From the NCBI GenBank assembly GCA_037013495.1, contig CM072806.1:20845501-20909500 (forward strand): a DNA stretch of 64,000 nucleotides, read 5' to 3'. Made by a program: the position numbers and the translations under genes. Source of the stretch: Hippophae tibetana. Taxonomy: Eukaryota; Streptophyta; Magnoliopsida; Rosales; Elaeagnaceae. Shown in pieces: positions 12,560-24,324 of the stretch; the first letter of the stretch is position 1; every line of letters begins with the position of its first letter. The notes beneath the pieces are model-generated. The model was not told where the DNA came from. It made no database searches and saw nothing but the letters and a program-made list of their open reading frames with translations.

Positions 12560-13440
12560 GTAGCAATGAAGCGTCACACTGATACCTTGTTAGCTTAATC
12601 AAAGAACAAAAGTATTCAAAAAGGCACGTGCTCAAAAAGGGTGTGTTCACAAGGTTCATGCTCCTTAAAAGGAAAAACTAAAATAGGAGCAAAAGTTCCA
12701 GCAAAGAGATAGCTCCATCCAATGCTAAGAAGAAATTGAGGAGCCCATTCTTCCTCCTCAAAATCCTAAGTTAGTGGTCGATCCTTCACTAACCTCTTTG
12801 CACCATTATAAACTTGTCCTTGTGTCTTCGAGCTAACTGATACCTCTCTCACTTGCATGAGAATCAATGAGAGGAAAAGGTGTCATTGTTCACTTGACCA
12901 CAAAGGTTGAGGGTGTGGCTCTCTATAGGGGTATGGTTCTAGAGAGAGTGTACCACTATGTCGATATCCTTCCATATATGGTTCACGAGAAATAGCTAAA
13001 TTCCATAAGTGAGGATGTGTATCCTATTGTAGTAGTGAGTACGTTTCTTTTTCAAGTTAGTAGAACTCAAACTTTTAATTTTCTTGATTCTTTTGTCAAT
13101 ACATTCATTTATTTACCTTGCCTCTTTTTTTTCTTTTTATACTCAGCTTATTCATGAGCTTATTAGAGCTCGTGGTGTTGAGAAGTTGAAGAGTGAGCTC
13201 AAGGCTGAAAAAGAGAGATATACCTCTATTCAAGCCAAGAACACCATATTACTTGCAAAGGCTAACAAATGGGAAAATGAGGCCATTGACAAGGAGGAGA
13301 AGTTGTCTCATGCTATAAGTAAGCTAAATTCAAACACGAGATAGTTCAAGATGGCTAGGAAAATAGAGGAAAGCTTGTGGCCAAGGTTGAAGCTTATAGG
13401 AACAAGCTAAAGGATGTAAAAAAAATAAGCATGAAGAGAA
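12560..13440 (+). pseudogene. Antisense ORF remnant with coiled-coil segment
   Basis: Plus-strand coding remnants lie inside the minus-strand gypsy element. The clearest part (13,147-13,344) reads LIHELIRARGVEKLKSELKA and continues with heptad-like, Lys/Glu-rich sequence typical of a coiled coil. Upstream frames starting MKRHTDTLLA near 12,566 are broken by stops. No known family was recognised. With 11,400-11,935 it suggests one long antisense ORF in the ancestral element. Confidence 0.4.
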
Positions 13441-14330
13441 ACAACGAGTATTTTACATTTCATAATGATGTATAAGATAAAATGCATGAGATGAAATGCC
13501 AAAATAAAATGTCATAATATGACATGCTTAGACCATAAATAAATTTGTGAAGTTATGAAAATATTATTTGGTATAATATTTGAATGCATTATAAGAATAA
13601 TAGAGACATTGTATAATAGAATAATATGAATAATATTATTTGTCCATAAATTAATTTATTAAACCAAACACAAGTTGAGATTAAAGAGAGCATGAAATGG
13701 ATAAACAAGACTAGTGGTATTTGTGTAATTGATTCAAACCTTACACAAAGAGTTTCTCTAACCCTAGCCTATTTAAAGAGGCATAATTGAGAAAAATGTG
13801 ATCTAAATGTGCTGCTTCTAACCCTAGCCGAAATCCTCCATTTTTAGTAGCCACATTTTTCCTTCTCTTAGGCCAAAACTTGGAAAGGCTTGCTTAAGAC
13901 CAAAACCTAGGTGGTTAAACCCTAGGTCGAAAGTCTTTTCTCTCATCTCTTCTTGATAGGTGGTTGGATCTAAGCTTTGAACTCTACATCCATTTATCTA
14001 AGAGGTGTGGTAGTTTGTTATTCAGGTTCAAGGTGAATCAAAAGGTGTTTCTGAAAGAAATATGGTTTCCAAGAAATCTAGAAGGGAAATCAACTTCCCT
14101 CTACTCAAGAGATTTGACAATCTCTTTAGGTAAATGTAATCTTTTTCATCTCTAGCAATAAGGTAGATGAAATTTGTTTATTTTATTTAGTGCACATTAG
14201 GTGTTTGTTGAAATGTTTAAGAGAAAATCTTGCTTGCAATTGTCATACCAATGAGATCCTTTATGTATTGAGCCAAGTAGTGATAGGAAAATTTTAAATT
14301 CTTACCATATAGGCATACATATGAAATCCC
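13441..14330. other. Non-coding 3' region of first gypsy element
   Basis: I saw no protein homology here. The segment 13,500-13,660 is very AT-rich. The segment 13,740-13,930 contains repeated 'CTAACCCTAGCC' and 'AACCCTAGG' phrases. It sits between integrase and the 3' LTR and so belongs to the element or to an insertion within it. Confidence 0.35.
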
Positions 14331-14333
14331 AAC

Positions 14334-14670
14334 ACACTCTACCTGGTCTTGGATTGAGATGATCAATTCCTTTAACATATCCTTTTGTTAGAACATTCTA
14401 CCTAGTTTCTGATTGAGGTGATTAGCTTATGACATCACTTTTTAATAAGAATGTTCTACTTGGTCTATAACCAAGGTGATCAACTATTTAGACACATCCT
14501 TTTGTCATAGTGTTGTACCTGGTTCTTAACCGAATGATCAACTCGTGACATCACTTTTTAGTAAGAGTGCTCTAACTGGTCTTTGACTGAGGTGATCAAC
14601 TCTTTTTTCCAGAGTGCTCTACCTGGTCTTGGACCATAGTTATTAGCTCATGACATCAATTTTTATGGGA
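14334..14670. repeat. ~59 bp tandem array with dimeric higher-order pattern
   Basis: Six units are seen, each with 'CTCTACCTGGTCTT...GA..GAGGTGATCAACT' or a variant. Alternate units carry either 'ACACATCCTTTTGT' or 'ATGACATCACTTTTTA' linkers, giving a repeat of about 118 bp built from two ~59 bp subunits. The fifth unit is shortened. It lies just downstream of the integrase C-terminus on the minus strand. Confidence 0.7.
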
Positions 14671-14764
14671 CACATTTGATCATCAAAATTTATTTCCATA
14701 CAAAGTAAGAAACTTGAGTCTAATATATTAAAATACATTAAAAGCTATACGTTTTTAGGTTTCA

Positions 14765-15542
14765 AGCATTCCATCTTGTGTTTTCTTCCACACCTTTGAT
14801 ATTTTTTAACAAATAGGCTCCACCTGGTGTCACTGGTTTCATTTGACATAGGCCCTCCCATTTTGCACCTAACTTTCCAACCATTCACTCTTTCTTGTTA
14901 GGAAATGCACTCTTAAGAACCCAATCACCCAAAGAGTATGATTTAAGGTACATGGATTTATTGTAGTAATATGTCACACTTCTCTTCTATACAATCATTC
15001 TTCTCAATACATCATTTCTTTTTTCCTCCACTGGTAATAAATCAACTGCTTTATCTAAAGTGTTTTGGTCTTTAGTTAGAATGGATCTCATGGTTGGAAC
15101 CTTTATCTCTATAGGGATTATATCTTCAATCCTACGTACTAGTACTAAAGGTGTCTCATTGGTACTTCCTCAAGGACTAACTCTGATAGCACACAAAGCA
15201 CTAGTAAACTCATCAACCCATTTTCCTTTAGCAGTTTCTAACCTCTTCTTAAGCAACTTTAATACCAGTTTGTTTGAAGACTCTATCTTACCATTGGCAT
15301 GTGGATAATATGGAGTTGAATGAAACATTTTGATGTTATACTTAGCAGCAAACTCTCTCATGTTGTGGCCTAAATTTTCTTTTCTTATTAGTGACAAGCT
15401 CTTTGGGTAAACTAAAGCAACAAATTAAGGCCTTCCATATCTTTTGAAATATCTCTTCCTCTCTTATCCTTCTTAGAGGCTCTACTTTAATCCATTTTAT
15501 GAAATAGTTTATAGCGACTAACAAGAACTTATTTTGACCCAC
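14765..15542 (-). pseudogene. Gypsy integrase, core and C-terminal parts
   Basis: Minus-strand fragments match Tat-type integrase. The stretch 15,542-15,420 reads KFLLVAINYFIKWIKVEPL, matching the 'KFLLVAIDYFTKWVEAEPL' core start. The stretch 15,350-15,170 reads HSTPYYPHANGKIESSNK and then LLKKRLE..KGKWVDE, with the catalytic-glutamate region (PYYPHANGKIE) kept. The stretch 14,940-14,820 reads SLGDWVLKSAFPNKKE, a stop, then GKLGAKWEGL and PGGAYLL, the C-terminal GPNWEGPY-like block. Frameshifts near 15,400 and stops make it inactive. Confidence 0.8.
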
Positions 15543-15955
15543 TACTTATGGGTAAGGGTCTTACTATATTCAACCTCCATTTGTAGAAAGGTCATGGGAT
15601 AATGGGATGAACCTATGATATTTATCACATTCCTAGGTATACCTTATACAATCCACTAACATTATTGACTAGTAATAAACCTATCTCATAATCCATTGGG
15701 ATAGCTTTATACCTCCTGAATGAGACCCTAATTCTACTTTGTGAACCTCAAACATGACTTCCTCATAGCATTCTTTAGTTATACATAAGAGTCTGGGTCT
15801 AAGGGTTGTTTTTTGTATAGCTTGTCATTATGTATCTTGTGTTTCCATTCCTTTAACATGATATCTTTTACTTTTTATAATCTTCAAATAAGCCCCAATC
15901 TTTGAGAAAATTAAGGATATGTGTGAACTATAGGTTGGTAACTTCGTAGATGTTT

Positions 15956-16315
15956 TCAACAGTATTTTTTTGCTTCCTCCAAATTGGCCTCAATAAGAAT
16001 GGTTACAGAGATCATTACATTGCTATTAGTTCCACAAACAACAACTAAGGTGGCCAAAGCATTGACATGGCTATTTCCATTCCTTGGTATTTGCTTGATC
16101 TCAAAGTTGGAAAATTTTGAGCATTTCTTTTTTAGCCATTCTACATATCTTCTCATCTTGTTGTCTATAGCCTTAAACATGCCTAAGTATTGATTGACTG
16201 CCAACCATGAGTCACTATGTAGTAAAATACTATTTGCTTCCAGTTTTTTTGAAGTCATGACACCAAAGATAGCTGTCTCATACTCTATGACATTGTTGGT
16301 TACCGGAAAGTCCAT
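15956..16315 (-). pseudogene. Second (archaeal-type) RNase H domain of Tat element
   Basis: The frame reads VTNNVIEYETAIFG, LLHSDSWLAVNQ, and RRYVEWLKKKCSKFSNFEIK followed by IPRNGNSHVNALATL. These match the TNN.AEYEAL, SDSQLVV.Q and IPR..N..ADALA motifs of the additional RNase H found in Tat-lineage gypsy elements. The second catalytic-type block has Asp (HSDSW). In the first motif AEYEAL has become IEYETA, and in the last AD(A)LA has become VNALA. Confidence 0.8.
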
Positions 16316-16487
16316 CCTTACAGAATATTCAAAACAATTTCCATCATGATCTTTTATAACAACTCCTAGCCCTGCTCATTTAAAATTGTGGACACCATCC
16401 TTGAACACCTACCATATTGGAACTTCTTTTACACCCACGCCACAAACTTCATCCATCTTTTCATTTTTGGTAACTTCATGAGAATCA

Positions 16488-16712
16488 TTAAGCTTGACGA
16501 CAAAAATCTACCAAGGCTTGGGCTTTTATGGAAGTCTTAGGCATATACTTGATATCAAATTCTCCTTGCTCAATTACATTATATTCCAGCCTCCCTACAA
16601 CCTTTGGTTTTTCCAACACATTCTTCAGTGGATATGAGATGAGTACTATTACTATGTATGATCCGAAGTAGTCTTGAAGTTTTTGTTCTACCATTTTTAA
16701 AGTAAAAGTCAA
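16488..16712 (-). pseudogene. Gypsy RT connection / RNase H tail
   Basis: The segment reads ISYPLKNVLEKPKVVGRLEY followed by VIEQGEFDIKYMPKTSIKAQ and ALVDF. This is the block 'SYPLKQIL.KP..SGRL..WAIEL.EFDI.Y.PR.AIK.QALADF' that joins the pol RNase H to the second RNase H in Tat elements. It is a short open stretch between disabled flanks. Confidence 0.75.
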
Positions 16713-17245
16713 CTTCTCAATTGTTGGGTATCTACCTGGGCACTGGTCAAGATCTGACTGATATAGTAGACAAGGTATTAAACTTTATTCCTTTTTTCTA
16801 GGAGTATAGTGTTGAATGTCTAAGGGGAAATATCCAAGTACAAATATAACGTTTCTCCTAAGTTAGGACTGAAAAATATAGAAGGCATAATTAGGTGTTG
16901 TTTGATTCCCTAGAGAGCTCTATCACGATATTCATAAAAATCAATGTGTTCTATCTTAGTAACTTAAAGAATGGTAGAAATTTGTCGGTATATTTAGAAA
17001 TGAATCTATTGAGTGCCACAATTCCTCCATTTAGTTATTAGATTATTTTTAAGTTATTGGGAGGTTTCATGTTAACTAGAGCCATTATCTTGTTAGGATT
17101 TAACTTCAAACCCTAAGGTAGAGATACAGTATCTAAGGAATTTTTCTTAGACAACATCAAAAACACATTTTTTAGGATTAAGTCTCATAGCATACCTTCA
17201 GATAACAGTAAATATTTCCATCAAGTCTTTAATATGGTCTATAAG

Positions 17246-17760
17246 TTATGTTGACTTAATCACCATGTCATCCACATATGCTTCCATATTCCTTCCTAAT
17301 TGATCGGTGAACATTCTATTAACATGACATTGATAAGTAGCACCAACATTCTTTAAACCAAAATGAATTTGAGTGTAATAGAAAGTGCCATCTTTCGTAA
17401 TAAAAGATGTTTTTTTCTTTATCTTCTGGATGCATTTTGATATGATGATACCAAAATATACATCAAGAAAACTCTTTAAACTAAATTTGATGGTGGCATC
17501 AACTATCTTATCATTACTTGGGAAAGGAAAATTGTTTTTTGGGTAGGTATTATTTATGTTAGTTAATACATAGATGAGGTAAGCCATAATCTTTATTTAC
17601 CAACACTATGTTGGATAGCCATATTCGATAATCTACCTCTCTGACAATCTTCATTTTTTAAAGTGTAGCGACTTTGGCCTTGATCATCTCATTTTTTTTC
17701 TCTTGGGAATTTTGTTTTCTTCTACTTGAAAGGTCTAGCCTTAGGATCAACATTTAATCT
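17246..17760 (-). pseudogene. Gypsy reverse transcriptase
   Basis: Minus-strand fragments of the RT domain: 17,636-17,590 keep W(L)SN.VLVNKDYG; 17,580-17,500 keep a PK..FP.P..D..VDA block; 17,410-17,250 read FGLKNVGATYQCHVNRMF and then EAYVDDMVIKS, with the catalytic YVDD motif intact. The frame is broken by shifts and stops, so the protein is not made. Confidence 0.85.
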
Positions 17761-18190
17761 ATAAGTTATGATCCTAGGGTTAGTTCCAGGCATATCTCTA
17801 GGTTTCAATGCAAAGACATTATAATTGGTCTTTAAGAAATGTGACATTTGTTCCCTAACCTATACTATTAGGCTGATGCTTAAATTTGAAGAGTCGTCTT
17901 CCCCTTCACTACCAACTTGTATATCTTAACCTCATTTTATTAAATAGACCTCATTGGACACCTCTCTCTGGATCATTTTTGGGATGACCCATGCTATAAT
18001 TACTACTATGGAACCACTTCTTTCATTATAGCATTGCAACAACTTCTACCTTTCCCTTGGTCATCTATAATTGTGTTGTAGTGAGATGGGACATCAATTA
18101 CCACAAAGTTGGTCATGAAAATTGACTCGGTTACCATAACTGGCAAAATCATACTTCCTTTAACGTATGTGGTATTGCTATAAAATCCTA

Positions 18191-18436
18191 CTAAGGGTAA
18201 ATCTTTCTGATGATATTGTTATCTTTCCCCTCTAGAGCTTTCATTGTAATGAGGAAAATAAGATCCATTGAACTCTCAGTATCAACCAAGATTCTACAAA
18301 TGTCGCATGACCCCACCCAAAGTATGACTACTAAAGAATCTTCATGAGGGGCTAAGGTATCGCCATTGCAAATTAAAGTGATTAGGATGGAGTTTGATTC
18401 TCTATGAAAATTATAAACATGAAAAGCTTCACGCAC
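18191..18436 (-). pseudogene. Gypsy aspartic protease fragment
   Basis: The frame reads RILVDTESSMDLIF, the position of the retropepsin 'VDTGSSADILF' active site. The catalytic Asp-Thr is kept but Gly is replaced by Glu, which would be expected to disable the enzyme. It lies between gag and reverse transcriptase as in other gypsy elements. Confidence 0.7.
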
Positions 18437-18649
18437 ATCTTGAACATATCTTTTATGTGCATTATTGAAGGCTCAATTAAGCCTTGGTCCTCTATGTATG
18501 GTATGAATGATTCTTACATTATCATTATTGTGTGGTTCTACCCTATTAATGGGTGGAGTAGGCAATCTTAATGTTAAACATTAGGGTTGATGGTCTCTTC
18601 TTTTGTTATCATTTCCCACAAGGTCACTCAAATATCCTTGTGAAAGACA

Positions 18650-19900
18650 CACCATTTAGATGTGTCTCTTAAAAGTGCCTTCATCTTCAATGACCATATG
18701 ACGTTTTTTTCATTCTCTAAGATAGCTTGAGCTAAGCTTACACTTAAAGATGTCTAAAAGGTGACAATGATCTACCTCAAGGTCTAGGATTATTTGACCA
18801 TTGACCTCCCCTTCTATGATATGGGGAAAAACACATGTTTTTATTAGTAACAACTTTATCATAAGAGACTTTATCAGGATTTATCCTTCTTCTTTTTTTC
18901 TGATGCAACTTCTATAGCTACCTTATTCTTTCTGTCAAGTTTTAGCTCTCTTTCAATATTAATAAAAAAATTATCCTCTTTATAAGCATCTTTTATTGTA
19001 TACGGCATAAATTTGATCACTTTAGCAAGCAGATCTAAATTTCTCAACATGCCTTGCCTGAATGCTTCTATTGCTAGATAAATAGGATAGTTTGAAATCT
19101 ATAACTTTTCTTCTCTAAACCTTCTTATTTATTCTTCTATTGACTCATCATGCCTTTGGGTGATTAAGAAAAGATAATGAGATTCCTTCCTCATAGGCTT
19201 GTTGCTGGCATAGTTGGTGATAAATAACTTGGAAATTTTGAGAGAAGGAAGTTATAGTATGAGATGTTGAGTTATTAAACCATTTCTATGCACCATCACA
19301 TAGGGTATCTACAAAGAGTTTGCACATTATAACATCTCTTTTGTCTCGAGTAAGACCTACAGGATCCATGGTTATTTTGAAATGCAAGATATGAGTTATG
19401 GGATTCTTCATTCCTTGATAGTTAGTACATTTTAGGGCCTTAAATTTGGTGGGTAGCTCATTGTTCTCTATCTCATTAGATAATATAAAAATATATAGCT
19501 GCTAACAATCTCTATCAACATTATAATGTGATTTACCCTTGTCTTGCCTTCTGTTTGTTTCCTTAAGAGCCTGGTCTTACTTTTTATTTGTTTCTTCAAG
19601 AGCTTGGAAGCGTGCTTCTTACAACCTCATTTCCTCAAGTAATTGCTCATTATTATACTGGGTTGCATCTTGCCTTAACTGAATTGGTTATGCCTCTATC
19701 CCAACATTGTGGTTCTAAATATATTCCACTACATTTTCAACTCTCGTAGGTTCATTTCTCCTTGGAATTAGCTCAACATCCTCAACCAAGTCATCAGCTC
19801 GCCTAGCTATGGAACTACATCTACTCAGGAACATAATGCTCTATTTTCTCTTCTCATTTCCTTGAGTACACTTTTGAGCTCGAAGAGTTGTTGTGCAATT
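18650..19900 (-). pseudogene. Gypsy gag remnant
   Basis: Minus-strand reading gives the retrotrans_gag pattern: PITHILHFKITM, GLTRDKRDVIMCKLFVDTL, KWFNNS, then SF.QNFQVIYHQL, followed by an RF-type helix (IRRFREEKL) and REL(K)LDRK. Several stops and shifts break it. No clear zinc knuckle was found. The N-terminal part (19,700-19,900) is acidic or low in complexity and poorly preserved. Confidence 0.65.
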
Positions 19901-20174
19901 CTTGTTAAGAGTCAACCTCATCTAGCAAATCGGCTCGTGGTTCACTTCGATCTTCTTCACTTACAGGCACGATGTTATCCTGTAGAATCATTTCATTAGA
20001 TTGACTCAATCTTTCCTTAGCTCGAGTTCCAACTATGGAAGATGGATTCGATTAGAACGCAAGGTGAAGTGTTACTTTCCAGGGTCTCTATCTTAAGACT
20101 TAGGGTAAATCCTGAAAAAATATGGGGTCAGAAATAAAAGCTTGACCTTTTAATCCTGAGCCCTATTGCCAAAA

Positions 20175-20581
20175 TATTGAAGATGATGCGATTTTAGAGA
20201 GAGATTAAAGAGAAGTTAGAGAATGAGAGTAATTTGTGTTGATTTGATATCAAGATTATATATATATATATATGACATTATATGTACATATGTCGATTAA
20301 TTAAAGGGTACACATCACAACGTATTAAGAGGTACAATAATAAATTCATAAATAGACTTAGGCTTGACCACATTGAGAGATTGAGCAGTCCTTCATTACT
20401 TTGGAATATTTTAGACTGGTAAGGATGTTCATAAGATCAACACTCTAGGCACGAGCACATTTTGAAGTTTCGAGCAAGGTACATCATGGATCAGATGCTT
20501 CAAGGGTTGGGGTGAAGATCGAAACATATGCCTAAACATGCATCATGGATCGGGCTAAAGATCGAACCTTATTTTCAAACA
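20175..20581 (-). repeat. 5' LTR of first gypsy element
   Basis: This partner of 10,469-10,897 has visible substitutions, a short AT microsatellite (about 20,257-20,272) and indels. On the minus strand it begins TGTTTGAAAATAAGG and ends ...CTTCAATA. The adjacent internal sequence on the minus strand, TTTTGGCAATAGGGCTCAGG, is a plausible but divergent primer-binding site. Confidence 0.8.
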
Positions 20582-20586
20582 TTATC
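20582..20586. repeat. Target-site duplication TTATC, right
   Basis: This is the right copy of the 5 bp duplication paired with 10,464-10,468. Confidence 0.75.
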
Positions 20587-21870
20587 CATGATTTTTTATT
20601 GTTTTCATTTGAGGGATTTCCTTAAATAAAATTTGATCCTAGTATATTTGGAAGAATTTAGTTCTCACAGTTAATTGAGTATTTTGTATGCAACAAGTTA
20701 TGTTTTGATAATTAATTTTTAATTTTGTACTGACACGATAACACTGAACTTTATTACTTGTATGATATGATTCCATTTACTTTGTTTCGTTGTGTATGAA
20801 ATTTGATCTATATGGGTAATTTTTCCTTAGTTTTTATTCCAAATGTCTCTATAGTTAACAAAAGACTTAAATATGTTGTTGGCTTCAATTTGACCTCGAT
20901 TGCAGATAGATGTTAAATCACAAATTATCCGCATCGCTTCTACATTACAGGTAAACTTCTCAACCCTCCATTATTTATTTTGATTCATATAGTATTTAAT
21001 AGGATATATATAAGTTTTGCATTAGTCTTGAAATTGTGCTTGAAAATGCCCTTAAGTCTTAAAATTGTTGTCTTAAGCACTAAAAGAACAAAAATATTGA
21101 TATTGACAAAAATATCGAGACTTCAATTTTATGAAAAATATTGAGTATATTATCAATATCAATGGATATTTTAAAAAAATATACAGAAATTGTGAAAACT
21201 ATAGTAAATTTTTTGAAATATTATATAAAATTTTAATAAATATTAAAATAAACAATAATATGCAACTTTAGTTGATTTTTCTTTGAAATGACATATCTGT
21301 GGCATATGTAACACACATAATGACATATAATAATAACAAAACATAAGTAAAATATTTATTTAACAAAGATGAATATAAGTTTCATAACACAACTCTAAAT
21401 TCATTAAGTTATATGGAATACAAATATACATAAATAATTAAAACAACTTTTCTTGTCCTTTTCAAATTCTAGAGCAATGGAAACATCAAATCAATAAAGA
21501 CATAATAATCATACTATCACATTAAGTAATAATAATTTTTCTTGTAATTATTAATGTTCCATGTGTAGGTTGTGTGATCTCTCCCAACATTATCTCCATT
21601 ATAAAGAAAATTCTTGATTAATCAAATTCCTATAATACCAAGGATATTCTCATACAATGTGTTGCACATGTCCCAAATTTCTTAAGAAGTTAAGTGATGA
21701 TGTACTTATAAGCGATGTCTTCCCTTACATGGTATAATGTGTCTTGGGATTTCTCCCAGAAGCAATGCTATAAGGTCCCGTTGAACTATCGAGTCATGGC
21801 CAAAGCCATATTGAACTCCTAGTTATGGACCAAAGTGAACGATCTCATAGCACGTGGAGTGAGTCCCACC
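20587..21870. other. Inter-element AT-rich stretch
   Basis: No gene is supported between the two gypsy insertions. The segment 21,090-21,250 is rich in 'AAATATTGA' phrases. The segment 21,560-21,870 is less AT-rich and may be old transposon coding sequence, but no family could be assigned. Confidence 0.35.
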
Positions 21871-21876
21871 CTACTG

Positions 21877-23014
21877 TGATCGGTGCAAAAATACAAGTGT
21901 ACAATATCCTAATTTTATAATAAAGTGATAAGTAGAGTAAAGTCCTCAAGGATTGGTATCTTACTTTTGGAAAATACTAAAATTATATCAATCTCAATTT
22001 TACTTAGAAATATCACTAAGATTGTTGTAATTTAAATTTAAAATAAAAGAAATTTAAAGAAAATACGCAAAAGAAAGTAAATATATTGTTCAAATATCAA
22101 ATTAATAGGAAGAAAAATTACAGGAAATCGATTTCACCTAATCTTTCACTATCCTTTACTCATCTAGCTAATAGAATTTAATTCTTTCTGTTTATTAGCA
22201 ATCTATAAAAAACATCCACAAGGTTCTTTCAACAGTCAATTGGAAATATTATTGTTCATTAATTTACACAAGAGTATGCAATTTAATAAAGCAAGAAAGC
22301 ATTATGACTAATGATTTTAAAACTACACAAGTTCATACAAGTCTTTCGAACTCTATATTTACCTATGTTGAAATATTCCAGATATATCCTATAATTCTCT
22401 CATTCGATAGTAAATCACAAGACTAAAATAATCTAATTAATGGTTAGTTAATTAGAAACAATAAACTCAGAATAAATTAGACAAACGTGAAAATAAATAA
22501 TTCAAATTAACATAGAAAATCAAGCTTAGTGGGAATCAAATTATATCTTTTTTTTAGAATAAAGAAAATTTATTTTATGCTAAAAATTAAATTAAACATA
22601 AGCGAATTCACTATAATTTTTCTAAGAATAATTACAAAAAAAGTGAATCGCAAAAAGAATCTGTTTTCATGTCTTTTCCCACATTTTCTTTTTCTTTTAT
22701 TTTTCTAGTCTGTATGGGCAGCTACACGTGGAATTTCAGTGTTTTTGACACTTTTGACCCATTTGGTCCAAATTTTTCATCTTTTTGACTTTTACTCATT
22801 TTTTTCAACATATTTGTGATGTATTGCCTCCATTATTTTTCTTCGAGTCTTTAAGTTATTTTTGAACAAAAATACCTAAAAAACAATAAAAATACATGTA
22901 ATCCCGAAAAAACAATTTTATATAAAAATATGTTAAAACCATACAAATATTAATCTATTTAATCAATTAAAATACATTAAATGATGGTAATTTTTGTTTT
23001 TTAAGTACTCATCA
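21877..23014 (-). repeat. 3' LTR of second gypsy element
   Basis: On the minus strand it runs from TGATGAGTACTTAAAAAAC to ...GCACCGATCA. Its 21,877-22,730 part matches 26,488-27,240. Its U3 end instead matches the partial LTR at 4,135-4,313, so it comes from a different LTR subfamily than the right LTR's U3. Confidence 0.75.
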
Positions 23015-23029
23015 CTCAATCCTACGAAT

Positions 23030-23225
23030 CTGTTTGTCATGCCACTTTTTTGTTCTTTCTTTATATATCTTTGCATTTTCATTAGCATCATTCCAGAACT
23101 CATCCATTTCATTCAATTGAAGAAGTTATTTTTCCCATGTTACCTTCAAATCAAAATTAAACTTCTTTATAGCCCAATAAGCTTTTATGCCCCAACTCAA
23201 TAGGGAGATGACATGTTTTTCCAAC
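23030..23225 (-). pseudogene. Athila integrase C-terminal fragment fused to RT
   Basis: Directly after the RT FMDEF motif (minus strand) the sequence switches to KTCHLPIELGHK and, after a frame change, AYWAIKKFNFDLK and [18 protein letters not shown]. This is the '[23 protein letters not shown]' region downstream of the integrase core in Athila elements. RNase H and the integrase catalytic core are missing. The fragment runs almost straight into the 3' LTR. Confidence 0.75.
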
Positions 23226-23913
23226 TACAAAATTCATCCATGAAAATTTCCATTATATCTTTCACCATATCTGAAAAAATAGCTATCATACAACATTGAA
23301 ATATTGTTGAAGCATTGCACAATCCAAAGGGAATCCTTCTAAAAACAAATGTTCCATAGAGGCATATGAATGTAGTTTTCTCCTAATCTTCGGAAGCTAT
23401 GGCAATCTGGTTATACCCCGAATGACCATCTAAGAAGCAATAATAAGGATATCCATCCAATCGATCTAACATTTTATCAATGAATGGAAGTGAAAAATGA
23501 TCCTTCCTTATTACTTTGTTCAACTTGCGGTAATCTATACATACACGCCAACCCTTTTTTGGTACAACATGCATAGGACTTACCCATGAGCTGTCTAAAA
23601 TAGCATAAATAATTCTAACATTGAAGAGCTTCAAAATTTTAGCTCTCACAACTTCCTTCATTGCGGGATTTAATCTTCTTTGGGGTTCAATTGATGGTTT
23701 GTAAGGTTTATCCATTAGAATCTTGTGCATGCAAATGGATAGACTTATACCTTTTATGTTAGAGATAGTCCATCCTAAGGCTATTCTATGCTCCCTTAAC
23801 ACACGTAAAAACTTTTTCTCTTCTTTGGGTATAAGTGATGCTGCAAAAATCACTGAAAAGTTGTAACTATCACCCAAGAATGCATAGCAAAGATGCTCAG
23901 GCAATTGCTTCAA
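23226..23913 (-). pseudogene. Athila reverse transcriptase fragment
   Basis: The ORF 23,913-23,383 reads from the pre-RT region (HRIALGWTISNIKGIS) through WVSPMHVVPKKG, RVCIDYRKLN, DHFSLPFIDKMLDRLDG and CFLDGHSGYNQI. After a break it continues as TFVFRRIPFGLCNASTIFQ and then DIMEIFMDEF at about 23,232. The usual Y/F-x-D-D motif is F-M-D-E, so the second catalytic Asp is Glu. Confidence 0.85.
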
Positions 23914-24324
23914 CTATGGAGTTATAGTTTTCTCCACTTTTTCTATAGAGATTAAAGAATTCATCTTTACTACCATCAGGTCTAGCCTTTCAACTTATTT
24001 TCTAAATGATGTACTCTACTGCAATGCTTCAAAGGAAAATACATAGTGGAGAAATTATTCACTAACAAAAGGTTAATCGGATTCACAAATAGTAGATTTA
24101 TTGAAATCATAAGCATGAAATGGAGTGGTGATACTTCATTCTAGGTGATCGGCCGACATATCTTCTTGAAAGGCTTCTACTTCACATTGTTCAATGATAT
24201 CTACCTAAAAGAAAGTGCTTAGATCTTCTGGAAATCTCATGGCTTTAACCTCTTCTTAGTTCACTCTCAATGTTAACTCACCCTTTTGAACATCCATTAA
24301 AGTCCTTCCCATAGCCAAGAATGG

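Larger units (their letters stand above)
10469..20581 (-). mobile_element. Full-length decayed Ty3/gypsy (Tat-type) retrotransposon
   Basis: The element is about 10.1 kb and coded on the minus strand. It is bounded by two related LTRs and by the direct repeat TTATC at 10,464-10,468 and 20,582-20,586. Domains in minus-strand order are gag (~19,700-18,650), protease, reverse transcriptase, RNase H, a second RNase H-like domain and integrase (down to ~14,770). The extra RNase H-like domain after the pol RNase H is typical of the Tat lineage (established knowledge). A long region between integrase and the 3' LTR (10,898-14,770) carries plus-strand coding remnants and tandem repeats. Stops and frameshifts occur in every domain, and the LTRs differ at many sites, so the insertion is old and inactive. 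Confidence 0.85.
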
